From the NCBI RefSeq assembly GCF_024169245.1, contig NZ_JALJWP010000001.1:5147501-5211500 (forward strand): 64,000 bases of DNA, read 5' to 3'. Both the position numbers and the translations under genes were made by a program. Below the pieces are notes generated by a model. The model did not search any database and was not told the origin of the DNA. It worked only from the letters and a program-made list of their open reading frames with translations. Position 1 is the first letter of the stretch. The number at the start of each line of letters is the position of its first letter. The stretch comes from Pseudomonas koreensis (GTDB lineage: Bacteria; Pseudomonadota; Gammaproteobacteria; Pseudomonadales; Pseudomonadaceae). Of the stretch, positions 17,783-26,852 are shown one piece after another.

Positions 17783-18471
17783 CCGGCGAATCAGCGCAGG
17801 AACGGGATGAACTGGCCGGCGAATACGTGCTCGGCACGCTGTCGTTCGAGCAGCGCATCGAAGTGCAACGGCGCTTGCCCGACGAGCCCGAATTGCGTGC
17901 AGCCGTGGATGCCTGGGAGCGGCGCCTGCTGGAGCTGACCGATCTGACCGAACCTCAGCAACCGTCGGCGCAGCTGTGGCCTCGCATCGAGCGCAGTCTC
18001 GAACGGCTGACGGTGAGCAAACCGCTGACCTCCTGGTGGAACCTGCTGCCGCTGTGGCGCGGTCTGAGCGCCGCCGGGCTGGCGGCGACCTTGATGCTCG
18101 GCACGATCCTGCTGACCCAGACTGCGCCTAAACCGAGTTATCTGGTGGTGCTGGTGGCGCCGCAGGACAAGGCGCCGGGCTGGGTGATTCAGGCGAGCAA
18201 TGCACGTGAGATCCAGTTGATTCCGCTGGGCGTGGTCGACGTGCCGGCGGACAAGGCGCTGGAATTCTGGACCAAGGCTGACGGCTGGTCGGGGCCGGTG
18301 TCGTTGGGCCTGGTCAAACCGGGGCAGGCGTTGTCGGTGCCGCTGGACAAACTGCCGCCGCTGCAACCCAACCAGCTGTTTGAGCTGACGCTGGAAGGCG
18401 CCAACGGCTCGCCGATCGGCAAGCCGACCGGGCCGATTCAGGCGATCGGGCGTGCGGTGAAGGTGCTCTGA
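17779..18471 (+). CDS. Anti-sigma-K-like factor (RskA family)
   Basis: 230 residues. The cytoplasmic N-terminal anti-sigma domain (about 1-80) has DELAGEYVLGTLSFEQRIEVQRRL, the usual RskA opening. A membrane helix (about 96-114, LSAAGLAATLMLGTILLTQ) and a periplasmic RskA domain (about 118-228) with SYLVVLVAPQDKAPGWVIQA and GPIQAIGRAVKVL follow. It would hold the upstream sigma factor inactive until the periplasmic domain senses a signal. The start overlaps the sigma stop by four bases. A HxxxCxxC zinc motif is absent. Confidence 0.9.
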   Translation: MTGESAQERDELAGEYVLGTLSFEQRIEVQRRLPDEPELRAAVDAWERRLLELTDLTEPQQPSAQLWPRIERSLERLTVSKPLTSWWNLLPLWRGLSAAGLAATLMLGTILLTQTAPKPSYLVVLVAPQDKAPGWVIQASNAREIQLIPLGVVDVPADKALEFWTKADGWSGPVSLGLVKPGQALSVPLDKLPPLQPNQLFELTLEGANGSPIGKPTGPIQAIGRAVKVL

Positions 18472-18479
18472 CGTTCCTC

Positions 18480-18561
18480 TGTAAGAGCTGCCGAAGGCTG
18501 CGATCTTTTGATTGTTCTCAAAATCAAGATCAAAAGATCGCAGCCTTCGGCAGCTCCTACA
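18480..18561. repeat. Inverted repeat, GCTGCCGAAGGCTGCGATC type
   Basis: TGTAAGAGCTGCCGAAGGCT with inner GCGATCTTTTGAT and the reverse complement to 18561, directly after the anti-sigma gene. Confidence 0.85.
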
Positions 18562-18672
18562 TTAATCATCATCGCCGTCGATGTTCATCATCACGGCAAT
18601 GAAGTTCTCATAAAAAAATCCGGGCGTAACATCAGCTCCATACCAACCAACAACACCCCGGAGCACACCATC

Positions 18673-19113
18673 ATGAAACGCCAGACTCTTCTCAGCATCG
18701 CCTTCTCGGTTTTTGCAGTAAACGCTTTCGCCGCCACTCCGGCGCACACCATGATCGCCGAGGGCGGTTCGGACAAACTGATTGAAAGCCGTCTGGCTGA
18801 AGGCGGTTCGGATCGCCTGATCGAACGCCGTGTTGCTGAAGGTGGCGCTGATCGTCTGATCGAACGCCGTGTTGCCGAAGGTGGTGCTGATCGTCTGATC
18901 GAACGCCGTGTTGCTGAAGGTGGCGCTGATCGTCTGATCGAACGCCGCGTTGCCGAAGGTGGTGCTGATCGTCTGATCGAACGCCGCGTTGCTGAAGGTG
19001 GTGCTGATCGTCTGATCGAACGTCGCGTTGCTGAAGGTGGCGCTGATCGCCTGATCGAACGCCGCGTTGCCGAAGGTGGTTCGGATCGCCTGATCGAACG
19101 CCGCGTTGCCTGA
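18673..19113 (+). CDS. Exported protein of nine 13-residue repeats (AEGGADRLIERRV)
   Basis: 146 residues. A signal peptide (about 1-20, AVNAFA-ATP) and a short spacer are followed by nine consecutive 13-residue units from 18757 to 19107, then a final Ala. Units 3-8 are identical in protein; units 1, 2 and 9 have Ser for Ala, and unit 1 also has LIESRL. The DNA units are 39 bases and nearly identical. Each unit has two Arg pairs and a Glu/Asp-rich face, so a solenoid or helical rod is possible. No catalytic motif is present. Similar short Pseudomonas proteins have, as I recall without certainty, been labelled phage infection protein. GGAG lies about ten bases before the ATG and an intrinsic terminator follows. 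Confidence 0.8.
   Translation: MKRQTLLSIAFSVFAVNAFAATPAHTMIAEGGSDKLIESRLAEGGSDRLIERRVAEGGADRLIERRVAEGGADRLIERRVAEGGADRLIERRVAEGGADRLIERRVAEGGADRLIERRVAEGGADRLIERRVAEGGSDRLIERRVA
18757..19107 (+). repeat. Nine tandem 39-base repeats within the exported repeat protein
   Basis: The unit reads GCTGAAGGTGGCGCTGATCG onward; copies differ by a few synonymous changes (for example GCTGAA/GCCGAA, GGTGGC/GGTGGT). Because 39 is a multiple of three, copy-number change keeps the reading frame, and the complementary strand also shows long artefactual open frames. Confidence 0.95.
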
Positions 19114-19142
19114 TGCATGACTGCAAGCGCAACACCGCAGAG

Positions 19143-19170
19143 AAACCCGGCTCCCGCAGCCGGGTTTTTT
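19143..19170 (+). terminator. Intrinsic terminator after the repeat-protein gene
   Basis: AACCCGGCT-CCCGC-AGCCGGGTT followed by a T-run; nine-base stem with a five-base loop, thirty bases after the stop codon. Confidence 0.85.
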
Positions 19171-19183
19171 ATGTCTGCGTGTT

Positions 19184-20266
19184 TTATCCGGCCTTGGCCA
19201 TGCAGCGCTTGTAGCGCTCGTCCACGCGCTTGGCAAACCAGGCTGTGGTGAGTTTGCGGGTGATCTTCGGACTCTGCAGCACGATTCCCGGCAATAGCGC
19301 ACGCGGTAGCGCCTTGCCTTCGGCCCGCTCAGCCAGTTCGAACACACGCTGATAGAGTTTCGTCTCTTCGAATTCCAGGGTTTTGCCCTTCTCCAGTTGA
19401 TCGCGAATCGTCGGGTTGCGCATGCCCAGCGACTTGCCGAGGGTGCGCACCGCCAGTTCAGTACTGCCGGGCATGATCGAATCGTAGCGAATCAGGTCGC
19501 CGTCCAGGGTCAGCGGAATGCCGGACGCGCGGCTGACCGCGTTCTGAAACGCCGCATTGCGGCTGGCGTACCAGCCAGCATTGAAATCGGCGAAGCGATA
19601 CAGCGGCTCACGGTAGTTCACCGGGTAACCGAGCAAATGGGCGATGCCGAAATACATGCCGCCGCGCCGGCTGAACACTTCACGGCGGATCGTGCCGTCC
19701 ACCGGGTACGGATAATCCTTGGCGTGCTCCTCGGCGAATTCGATGCTGACCTGCATCGGCCCGCCGGTGTGCACCGGGTTGAAGCCGCCGAACAGCGTAC
19801 GGCCCATCGGCACCATGCCGATGAAGTCGTCGAAAATCGCGCTCAGCTCCTTTTCACTGCGCGCGGCATTCAGGCGTTCGCTGTAGGTCTTACCATTCGG
19901 CGAGCGCACCTGCAAAGCACCGCTGACCAGCAGGCCGGGGATGTGCACCTTGGCGGCGCGGCGATCGATTTCATCGCGGGCGATCTTGCCCAGCCCGGGC
20001 ACCGTCGGGTCGGCCTGGAAAGTCGACTCCTGCTCGGCCACAGCCAGTACCGAACACAGATTCTGCGTGGTGGTGCTGATGCCTTGTGCGGCAAACGCAG
20101 CGTAGATGTCCGTGGCCCAGCCCTGACGGTCGGCGGTTTTTGCCGGCAGCAGGCGGACGATTTCCGCTTTCACTTCGGCCGGCGGGCGCGGTGCCGGTTC
20201 GTTGCTGCGCTGGCTGGCGCAACCGGCGAGCAGTAGCAAGGCGCCGAGAGTAATGAGTAATCGCAT
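19184..20266 (-). CDS. DUF1615 family lipoprotein
   Basis: 360 residues. The N-terminus MRLLITLGALLLLAGC carries a lipobox (LLAGC) with the lipidated Cys at residue 16. The body matches DUF1615: LPAKTADRQGWATDIYAAFAAQGI, NLCSVLAVAEQESTFQADPTVPGLG, and GGMYFGIAHLLGYP. The EQEST segment resembles the catalytic Glu region of lysozyme-like transglycosylases, so a wall-acting role is possible but unproven. The start at 20266 is chosen because it gives a proper lipoprotein signal and has GGAG just upstream. Confidence 0.85.
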   Translation of the reverse strand: MRLLITLGALLLLAGCASQRSNEPAPRPPAEVKAEIVRLLPAKTADRQGWATDIYAAFAAQGISTTTQNLCSVLAVAEQESTFQADPTVPGLGKIARDEIDRRAAKVHIPGLLVSGALQVRSPNGKTYSERLNAARSEKELSAIFDDFIGMVPMGRTLFGGFNPVHTGGPMQVSIEFAEEHAKDYPYPVDGTIRREVFSRRGGMYFGIAHLLGYPVNYREPLYRFADFNAGWYASRNAAFQNAVSRASGIPLTLDGDLIRYDSIMPGSTELAVRTLGKSLGMRNPTIRDQLEKGKTLEFEETKLYQRVFELAERAEGKALPRALLPGIVLQSPKITRKLTTAWFAKRVDERYKRCMAKAG

Positions 20267-20311
20267 GTTGCTCCATCCAATCAAATTAGCCAGACCACCA
20301 TACACAACCCG

Positions 20312-20393
20312 TGTAGGAGCTGCCGCAGGCGGCGATCTTTTGATTTTGTTTTAAAAGAAAAATCAAAAGATCGCCGCCTGCGGCAGCTCCTAC
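20312..20393. repeat. Inverted repeat, GCTGCCGCAGGCGGCGATC type
   Basis: TGTAGGAGCTGCCGCAGGCG plus GCGATCTTTTGAT and the reverse complement, between the divergent DUF1615 and receptor genes. Confidence 0.85.
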
Positions 20394-20522
20394 GACGGAA
20401 GACAAACTGATTGCATAACGTTACTGCGAAAACCTATCATTTGCGCCTGGAGTCGTATTAGCGCAAGGAGTTCCGCGCCGCCCTTATTTTATTCATTGGC
20501 CGCTCGCCTCCAGGTATCCGAC

Positions 20523-22727
20523 ATGCCCGCTTCAGCTCGACTCGGCGCTCCGTTCCGCCCGACTTTGCTTGCCCTGCTGTGCTCCCTGACCGTCACCGCT
20601 CACGCTGCTGAACAAAACAGCAAAGCGCTGGTGCTCGACGACGTCAACGTCAATGCCCAGGCCCCTGCGCCCAACGCCCTGCCCCCGGTCTATGCTGGCG
20701 GTCAGGTTGCGCGCGGTGGCCAGTTGGGCGTGCTCGGCAATCAGGACATGATGGACGTGCCGTTCAGCGCGGCGTCCTACACCGAGCAACTGATCCAGGA
20801 TCAGCAGGCGGAAAACGTTGCCGATGTGCTGCTCAACGATTCCTCGGTGCGCCAGGCCTCGGGCTTCTCCAACCAGGCGCAGGTCTTCATGATTCGCGGC
20901 CTGCCACTCAATGGCGACGACATTTCCTATAACGGCCTGTACGGCGTGTTGCCCCGGCAGATCATTTCCACCGATGCACTGGAACGCGTGGAAGTATTCA
21001 AAGGCCCCAATGCTTTCATCAACGGCGTGACCCCGACCGGTTCCGGCATCGGCGGCGGCGTCAACCTGCAACCCAAGCGCGCTGGCGACGTACCGCTGCG
21101 CCGTTATACCACCGACATCAACAGCGAAGGCCGCATCGGTCACCACTTCGACATCGGCCAGCGCTTCGGTGAAGACAACCGCTTCGGCGCCCGGGTCAAC
21201 CTGTCGCAGCGCGAAGGCGACACCGGCATCGATCACGAAAACCAGCGTTCGAAACTGTTCGCCATTGGTCTGGATTATCGCGGCGATGCGCTGCGGATTT
21301 CCGGCGACTTTGCCTATCAGAAAGAACGTGTCAACGGTGGCCGCAGCTCGGTCAACCTCGGCACCGCCACGCACCTGCCGGACGCGCCATCGGCAGACAC
21401 CAACTACGCGCCGAAATGGGGCTACACCGATATCGAAGACACCTTCGGCATGCTCCGCGCCGAGTACGACCTCAACGACAACTGGACCGCCTACGCCGCC
21501 GGTGGCGCCAAGCACACCCGTGAAGTCGGCCGTTACAACTCGACCACGCTGGTCGGCAACAGCGGCGCCTCGTTCACCACCGGCTCGTTCGTGCCCCATG
21601 ACGAGGACAACACCAGCGTCATGGCCGGCCTCAACGGCAAATTCAACACCGGCCCGGTCAGCCACAAGCTGAATTTCGGCCTGACCGGGATCTGGGCTGA
21701 GCAGCGCAGTGCCTATGACTTCGACCTGACGCGCTACTCGAACAACATCTATCACCCGATCACCCCGCCGGCACCGGTCGGCAACTTCGCTGGCGGCGAT
21801 CTCAACGATCCGGGCATCGTCGGCAAAACCTTCAACCGCAGCGTGGCGATTTCCGACACCCTAGGTTTCTTCGACGATCGCCTGCTGGTCACCGCTGGCC
21901 TGCGTCGTCAGCAACTGGTGGTGCAGGGTTACAGCTACGCCAGCTACGGCAGCGGCCCGCGTTCCTCGAGCTACGACGAATCGATCACCACGCCGGTCTA
22001 CGGCATCGTGTTCAAGCCGTGGGAGCATGTGTCGATCTACGCCAACCACATCGAGGGCCTCGCGCAAGGACCGACCTCGCCGACCAGCTCCGGCGGTTTC
22101 CGCGTGACCAACGGCAACGAGGTTTACGCACCAAAACGCTCCAAGCAGACCGAACTCGGCGTGAAAGTCGACATGGGCACCTACGGTGCGAGCCTCGGCG
22201 TTTACCGCATCGAACAGCCAAGCGACGGCTACTGCGAAATCAACAGTCCGACCACTTGCACCTACGTACGTGAAGGCGAGCAGATCAACAAAGGCGTGGA
22301 AATGAACGTGTTCGGCGAGCCGCTCGAAGGCCTGCGCCTGATCAGCGGCCTGACGCTCATGGACACCGAACTGAAAAACACCCTCAACGGTGCCAACGAT
22401 GGCAACCACGCCATCGGCGTGCCGACCTTCCAGTTCAACGCTGGCGTGGATTGGGACGTGCCGGGTCTGCAAGGCGTCGCGCTGAATGCGCGAATGCTGC
22501 GCACCGGCGGGCAATACGCCGACGCGGCGAACAACCTCAGCCTGCCAACGTGGAACCGCTTCGACGCGGGTGCGCGTTATGCGTTCAAGGTCTCGGAGAA
22601 GGATGTAACGCTGCGTTTCGGCGTTGAGAACGTGGCGAACAAGAAGTACTGGGAATCGGCTCAGGGCGGGTACCTGACCCAGGGTGAACCGCGGGTGGCG
22701 AAGCTGTCCGGGACGATTGATTTCTAA
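20523..22727 (+). CDS. TonB-dependent siderophore receptor
   Basis: 734 residues. The signal peptide ends near residue 31 (TVTAHA-AEQ). The plug has MMDVPFSAASYTEQLIQDQQAENVADVLLNDSSVR and the receptor hallmark FMIRGLPLNGDDISYNGLYG, then ERVEVFKGPNAFINGVTPTGSGIGGGVNLQPKRA. The barrel ends GTIDF with the terminal Phe. It lacks the STN domain. It should import a ferric siderophore across the outer membrane using TonB. The start at 20523 gives a clean signal peptide; an upstream TTG at 20496 would add nine residues. No convincing full Fur box was found upstream. Confidence 0.92.
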   Translation: MPASARLGAPFRPTLLALLCSLTVTAHAAEQNSKALVLDDVNVNAQAPAPNALPPVYAGGQVARGGQLGVLGNQDMMDVPFSAASYTEQLIQDQQAENVADVLLNDSSVRQASGFSNQAQVFMIRGLPLNGDDISYNGLYGVLPRQIISTDALERVEVFKGPNAFINGVTPTGSGIGGGVNLQPKRAGDVPLRRYTTDINSEGRIGHHFDIGQRFGEDNRFGARVNLSQREGDTGIDHENQRSKLFAIGLDYRGDALRISGDFAYQKERVNGGRSSVNLGTATHLPDAPSADTNYAPKWGYTDIEDTFGMLRAEYDLNDNWTAYAAGGAKHTREVGRYNSTTLVGNSGASFTTGSFVPHDEDNTSVMAGLNGKFNTGPVSHKLNFGLTGIWAEQRSAYDFDLTRYSNNIYHPITPPAPVGNFAGGDLNDPGIVGKTFNRSVAISDTLGFFDDRLLVTAGLRRQQLVVQGYSYASYGSGPRSSSYDESITTPVYGIVFKPWEHVSIYANHIEGLAQGPTSPTSSGGFRVTNGNEVYAPKRSKQTELGVKVDMGTYGASLGVYRIEQPSDGYCEINSPTTCTYVREGEQINKGVEMNVFGEPLEGLRLISGLTLMDTELKNTLNGANDGNHAIGVPTFQFNAGVDWDVPGLQGVALNARMLRTGGQYADAANNLSLPTWNRFDAGARYAFKVSEKDVTLRFGVENVANKKYWESAQGGYLTQGEPRVAKLSGTIDF

Positions 22728-22745
22728 GCACTAAAAAGATCAAAA

Positions 22746-22896
22746 GCCCCTCACCCTAACCCTCTCCCAGAGGTAGAGGGGACTGACCGAGATGTTCTCT
22801 CGAACTACGCCGACCTGAAATATCCAGTCGAACTCAGGTCTTGAAAAGCCCCCGATCGGCTCCCTCTCCCTCGGGAGAGGGCTGGGGTGAGGGGTT
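22746..22896. repeat. Long inverted repeat, CCCCTCACCCTAACCCTCTC type
   Basis: The left end CCCCTCACCCTAACCCTCTC with a nested CCTCTCCCAGAGGTAGAGGG and the right end CCTCTCCCTCGGGAGAGGGC...GGGGTGAGGGG are complementary, about 150 bases overall. The inner part includes GACTGACCGAG and CGACCTGAAATA. Similar copies lie at 44699 and 50604. Confidence 0.75.
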
Positions 22897-23018
22897 GCAG
22901 CCGTGCAGTCCATTCCCAGGTATGCACAAAACAGCCGCCCTGTCCCGTCCGGCCGACCACACTGGCCACCCTCTCCCGCTGATCCATACTTGCTGCACAG
23001 CCAAAGGAGGACAGCCCC

Positions 23019-24548
23019 ATGAACCGCAGCGACGTGCTGATCATCGGCGCCGGCCCGACCGGTCTGGTCCTGGCGCTGTGGCTAAGCAAACTCGGCGTAC
23101 GCGTGCGGATCATCGACAAGACTACGGCGCCCGGCACTACTTCCCGCGCTCTGGCCGTGCAGGCACGCACCCTCGAGCTATATCGCCAACTCGACCTGGC
23201 CGACACCATCGTGCGTCGTGGCCATCAGGTCGCAGCGGCGAACTTCTGGGTCAACGGCAAACCGGCCGCGCAGTTGCCACTCAAGCGCATCGGCGAAGGC
23301 CTCACTCCCTACGCCTTCGTCGAGATTTTCCCGCAGGACGAGCACGAACGGCTGCTGCTCGAGCGCCTCGAAGACTACGGCGTCAGCGTCGAGCGCAATA
23401 CCGCGCTCGACAGCTTCGAGGACACCGGCGACACCATCACCGCCCATCTGCGCCTGCCCGATGGCCAGCAGGAAGTCTGTCAGGCCTGCTATCTGGCTGG
23501 TTGCGATGGCGCCCGTTCGGTGGTGCGCAAGACCCTCGACACTGACTTCCCCGGCGGCACCTATCAGCAGATCTTCTACGTCGCCGATGTCACGGCCAGC
23601 GGCCCGGCGCTCAATGGCGAGCTGCATCTGGATCTGGACGAAGCGGACTTTCTCGCGGTGTTCCCCCTGGCGGGCGAAGGCCGCGCGCGACTGATCGGCA
23701 CGGTGCGTGACGAACGCGCCGAGCGTGCCGAAACCCTGCAATTTTCCGACGTCAGCAGCCGCGCCATCGAACACCTGAAAGTGCATATCGAAGACGTGCA
23801 CTGGTTCTCCACCTACCGCGTGCATCACCGCGTGGCCGAACACTTCCGTGACGGCCGGGCATTTCTGCTCGGCGATGCCGCCCACGTACACAGCCCCGCC
23901 GGCGGCCAAGGCATGAACACCGGCATCGGCGATGCGATCAATCTGGCCTGGAAACTCGCAGCCGTGCTCAGCGGTGGTGCCGAACCGAAACTGCTCGACA
24001 CCTACGAAACCGAGCGCATCGCCTTCGCCCGCCGACTGGTCTCGACCACCGACAAGGTCTTCAGCTTCGTCACCGCCGAGGGGCGCATGGCCGACCTGCT
24101 ACGCATGCGGGTGGCGCCGTTTCTGCTTCCGAAAATGGCCGCGTTCGAAGCAAGCCGCGAATTCCTGTTTCGCACGGTGTCGCAAGTCACCCTCAACTAT
24201 CGCGGCATGCCGCTGAGTCAGGGCGAAGCCGGCCATGTGCACGGCGGCGACCGCTTGCCGTGGGCGCATGATGGCGAAGGAGATAATTTCGGGCCGCTAC
24301 GGCAACCGTGCTGGCAGGTGCATGTCTACGGCGACACCAGCGACGAGATGATCGCCTGGTGCGCCGAACATCACTTGCCTCTGCACGTCTTCGACTGGCG
24401 CCCGGCGTTTGAAACAGCCGGGTTGGGCCGAAACGGCTTTTACCTGCTGCGGCCGGATACCTATGTGGCGATTGCCGAAAACAGTGCCGATCCAAAAGTG
24501 ATCGAACGCTACTTCCGCGATCACGGCATCCGCCCGTTCTTCAACTGA
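23019..24548 (+). CDS. FAD-dependent aromatic monooxygenase (class A flavoprotein)
   Basis: 509 residues. The N-terminal FAD fingerprint is VLIIGAGPTGLVLALWLSKLG (GxGxxG at about 10-15). The DG motif CDGARSVVRK is near residue 165 and the GD motif FLLGDAAHVHSPAGGQGMN, with GIGDAINLAWKLA, near 285-315. This is the PHBH-fold family that uses NAD(P)H and oxygen to hydroxylate phenolic rings (MhpA and pentachlorophenol monooxygenase are relatives). The C-terminal thioredoxin-like domain is present. AAAGGAGG precedes the ATG. It stands alone without ring-cleavage genes, so the substrate is unknown. Confidence 0.9.
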   Translation: MNRSDVLIIGAGPTGLVLALWLSKLGVRVRIIDKTTAPGTTSRALAVQARTLELYRQLDLADTIVRRGHQVAAANFWVNGKPAAQLPLKRIGEGLTPYAFVEIFPQDEHERLLLERLEDYGVSVERNTALDSFEDTGDTITAHLRLPDGQQEVCQACYLAGCDGARSVVRKTLDTDFPGGTYQQIFYVADVTASGPALNGELHLDLDEADFLAVFPLAGEGRARLIGTVRDERAERAETLQFSDVSSRAIEHLKVHIEDVHWFSTYRVHHRVAEHFRDGRAFLLGDAAHVHSPAGGQGMNTGIGDAINLAWKLAAVLSGGAEPKLLDTYETERIAFARRLVSTTDKVFSFVTAEGRMADLLRMRVAPFLLPKMAAFEASREFLFRTVSQVTLNYRGMPLSQGEAGHVHGGDRLPWAHDGEGDNFGPLRQPCWQVHVYGDTSDEMIAWCAEHHLPLHVFDWRPAFETAGLGRNGFYLLRPDTYVAIAENSADPKVIERYFRDHGIRPFFN

Positions 24549-24563
24549 CACACCACAACTCCC

Positions 24564-24653
24564 TGTAGGAGTGAGCCTGCTCGCGATAGCGTTGTGTCAG
24601 TCGAGAAAATTCATGTCTGACACACCGCTATCGCGAGCAGGCTCACTCCTACA
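24564..24653. repeat. Inverted REP pair, GAGCCTGCTCGCGA type
   Basis: TGTAGGAGTGAGCCTGCTCG and reverse complement around a 30-base centre, between the convergent monooxygenase and hemB genes. Confidence 0.85.
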
Positions 24654-24672
24654 GTCTGGATTTGTGCTGGGC

Positions 24673-25647
24673 TTAGATCCCGGCGAGCGCCAGATCCATC
24701 GCAAAGTAGGTGAAGATCAGATCCGCCCCCGCACGCTTGATCGCGCCGAGGCTTTCGCGGACCACGCGATCTTCATCGATCGCCCCGGCCTGGGCGCCGA
24801 ACTTGATCATCGCGTATTCACCGCTGACCTGATAAGCCGCCAGTGGCAGGTTCGAGGCCTGACGAATGTCGCGGATGATATCGAGGTAGGCGCCAGCCGG
24901 TTTGACCATCAGCGCATCGGCGCCTTCCTGCTCATCGAGCAGCGATTCGCGCAGGGCTTCGCGACGATTCATCGGGTTCATCTGATAGCTCTTGCGGTCA
25001 CCCTTGAGCGCGCTGCCACCGGCCTCGCGGAACGGGCCGTACAGCGCCGAAGCGAATTTGGTCGAGTAGGCCATGATCGGAATCTGGGTGAAACCGGCCG
25101 CGTCCAGCGCTTGGCGAATCGCGCGCACCTGGCCATCCATCGCCGCCGACGGCGCAATCACGTCAGCCCCGGCACGGGCGGCGGCCACGGCTTGCTTGCC
25201 GAGATTGATCAGCGTCTGGTCGTTGTCGACTTCGTGGTTGTGCATCACGCCGCAATGGCCGTGGTCGGTGTACTCGCAAAAGCAGGTGTCGGACATCACG
25301 ATCATTTCCGGCACGGCGTCCTTGGCGATGCGCGACATGCGCGAGACCAGACCGTCTTCGCGCCAGGTGTCGCTGCCGTTGGCGTCGAGATGATGGGACA
25401 CGCCAAAGGTCATCACCGACTTGATGCCGGCGCGGGCATAGCGCTCGATTTCACTGGCCAGTTTGCGCTCGGGGATGCGCTGCACGCCGGGCATGCTGGT
25501 GATCGGCACGAAGTCGTCGATCTCTTCCTCGACGAAGATCGGCAGGACCAGATCGTTCAGGCTGAATTCGGTTTCCTGGAACAGACTGCGCAGGCTCGCA
25601 TTGCGGCGCAGACGGCGGGGACGTGCTTCGGGGAACTGACTGGACAT
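24673..25647 (-). CDS. hemB: Porphobilinogen synthase, zinc-type
   Basis: 324 residues. It joins two 5-aminolevulinate molecules into porphobilinogen in haem synthesis. Schiff-base Lys249 ([11 protein letters not shown]) and Lys197 (AYSTKFAS) are present. The active-site metal motif is [12 protein letters not shown] with Cys122, Cys124 and Cys132, the three-cysteine zinc site of the E. coli enzyme, and much of the sequence resembles E. coli HemB. The housekeeping HemB of P. aeruginosa instead has Asp/Ala in this motif and needs magnesium, so this is probably a second, zinc-dependent paralogue. AGGAAAGG lies upstream of the ATG. Confidence 0.95.
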   Translation of the reverse strand: MSSQFPEARPRRLRRNASLRSLFQETEFSLNDLVLPIFVEEEIDDFVPITSMPGVQRIPERKLASEIERYARAGIKSVMTFGVSHHLDANGSDTWREDGLVSRMSRIAKDAVPEMIVMSDTCFCEYTDHGHCGVMHNHEVDNDQTLINLGKQAVAAARAGADVIAPSAAMDGQVRAIRQALDAAGFTQIPIMAYSTKFASALYGPFREAGGSALKGDRKSYQMNPMNRREALRESLLDEQEGADALMVKPAGAYLDIIRDIRQASNLPLAAYQVSGEYAMIKFGAQAGAIDEDRVVRESLGAIKRAGADLIFTYFAMDLALAGI

Positions 25648-25769
25648 AGGGCCTTTCCTGAAAACAGCGGATGAGACGAAAGTCGTAGGGGGCGCAGCTT
25701 ATGCCTTGCGGCGGGTGCGGGACAAACCTGGATCGGCCAAGAGAGCGTTACCGCAGGTGCAACAATCCC

Positions 25770-25854
25770 TGTAGGAGCTGCCGAAGGCTGCGATCTCTTG
25801 ATCTTGTTTTTTAGGATCAAAGTCAAAAGATCGCAGCCTTCGGCAGCTCCTACA
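25770..25854. repeat. Inverted repeat, GCTGCCGAAGGCTGCGATC type
   Basis: TGTAGGAGCTGCCGAAGGCT and its reverse complement, 85 bases, between hemB and the glutathione transferase gene. Confidence 0.85.
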
Positions 25855-25870
25855 GGGGGAACGCGGTGAG

Positions 25871-26578
25871 TCAGGAAGGAATAGTCAGGCCGCGGATGAC
25901 CGCCGGGCGAGCTAGAAACCGCTCCAGCACTCGCGTGACGTTGGGGAAATTCTCAATCCCGACCAGGTCCCCTGCCTCATAGAAGCCGAGCAGATTGCGC
26001 ACCCATGGGAACGTCGCGATATCGGCGATCGTGTAGCGCTCGCCCATGATCCAGTCGCGGCCTTCGAGGCGGGTGTTGAGCACGTTCAACAGGCGTTTGC
26101 TCTCCTCGACATAACGGTCACGCGGACGCTTGTCTTCGTAGTCCTTGCCAGCGAACTTGTTGAAGAAGCCGAGCTGGCCGAACATCGGGCCAACGCCGCC
26201 CATCTGCCACATCAGCCATTGAATGGTCTCGTAGCGCAGCGCGCCTTCCTGAGCGAGCAACTGGCCGCTCTTGTCGGCGAGATAAATCAGGATCGCGCCG
26301 GATTCGAACAGCGCCAGCGGCTGATCTTCAGGGCCATGCGGGTCGAGGATCGCCGGGATCTTGTTGTTCGGATTCAGCGAAAGAAACTCCGCCGAAGTCT
26401 GGTCGTTGGTGTCGAAACCGACGCGGTGCGGCTCGTACGGCAGGCCGATCTCTTCGAGCATGATCGACACTTTGACGCCGTTGGGGGTCGGCAGGGAGTA
26501 GAGCTGAATCCAGTCCGGGTACTGCGCCGGCCATTTCTGAGTAATCGGGAATGCAGACAGATCGGTCATTGGAAGCAT
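25871..26578 (-). CDS. Glutathione S-transferase, YghU/YfcG-like
   Basis: 235 residues. The thioredoxin domain has LYSLPTPNGVKVSIMLEEIGLPYE (the TPNG loop of the nu-class enzymes), NPNNKIPAILDP and FESGAILIYLADKSG, where Glu-Ser binds glutathione. The helical C-terminal domain includes WLMWQMGGVGPMFGQLGFF and the N-capping box IADIATFPWV. Nu-class enzymes act on disulfides and peroxides using bound glutathione. Two starts three codons apart (26578 and 26569) are equally weak in ribosome site; the longer is given. Confidence 0.9.
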   Translation of the reverse strand: MLPMTDLSAFPITQKWPAQYPDWIQLYSLPTPNGVKVSIMLEEIGLPYEPHRVGFDTNDQTSAEFLSLNPNNKIPAILDPHGPEDQPLALFESGAILIYLADKSGQLLAQEGALRYETIQWLMWQMGGVGPMFGQLGFFNKFAGKDYEDKRPRDRYVEESKRLLNVLNTRLEGRDWIMGERYTIADIATFPWVRNLLGFYEAGDLVGIENFPNVTRVLERFLARPAVIRGLTIPS

Positions 26579-26852
26579 CCAGTCACAAATTGAGAGCCGA
26601 TCATAATGTAGGCCCGGGTTGGCGCCTACACGAACGGTAACATCCTGTCGCTAACCTGCCTGCATGCCCGCAAAGGTTGCCGTTAGAGTGCTGCGCACGG
26701 GCCCGGATCGAACCAAACGGGCATTACAGGACTCTGAGCTATGCCTTTCTCGCAGAGGAAGCTGTTCACGACAGGGAAACACCCGGTGCTGGGAGCCCGC
26801 GGTGCCAAGGTTTGTCAGCCTTAACCGATTTTGCTGAAGAATCTTCGAATTG

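Noticed and set aside
18562..19347. Long open frames on the minus strand across the 39-base repeats
   Set aside because: They arise because the repeat unit is a multiple of three with few stops; the plus-strand frame has signal peptide, ribosome site and terminator.
20426..20444. Fur-box-like sequence before the siderophore receptor
   Set aside because: Only the right half (TATCATTTGC) fits the consensus; about 10 of 19 positions match, which is not enough to call.
26593..26852. Possible RNA gene in the gap before the histidine phosphatase
   Set aside because: Some short complementary stretches (GCCCG/CGGGC) exist but no cloverleaf, terminator or known RNA pattern could be built.
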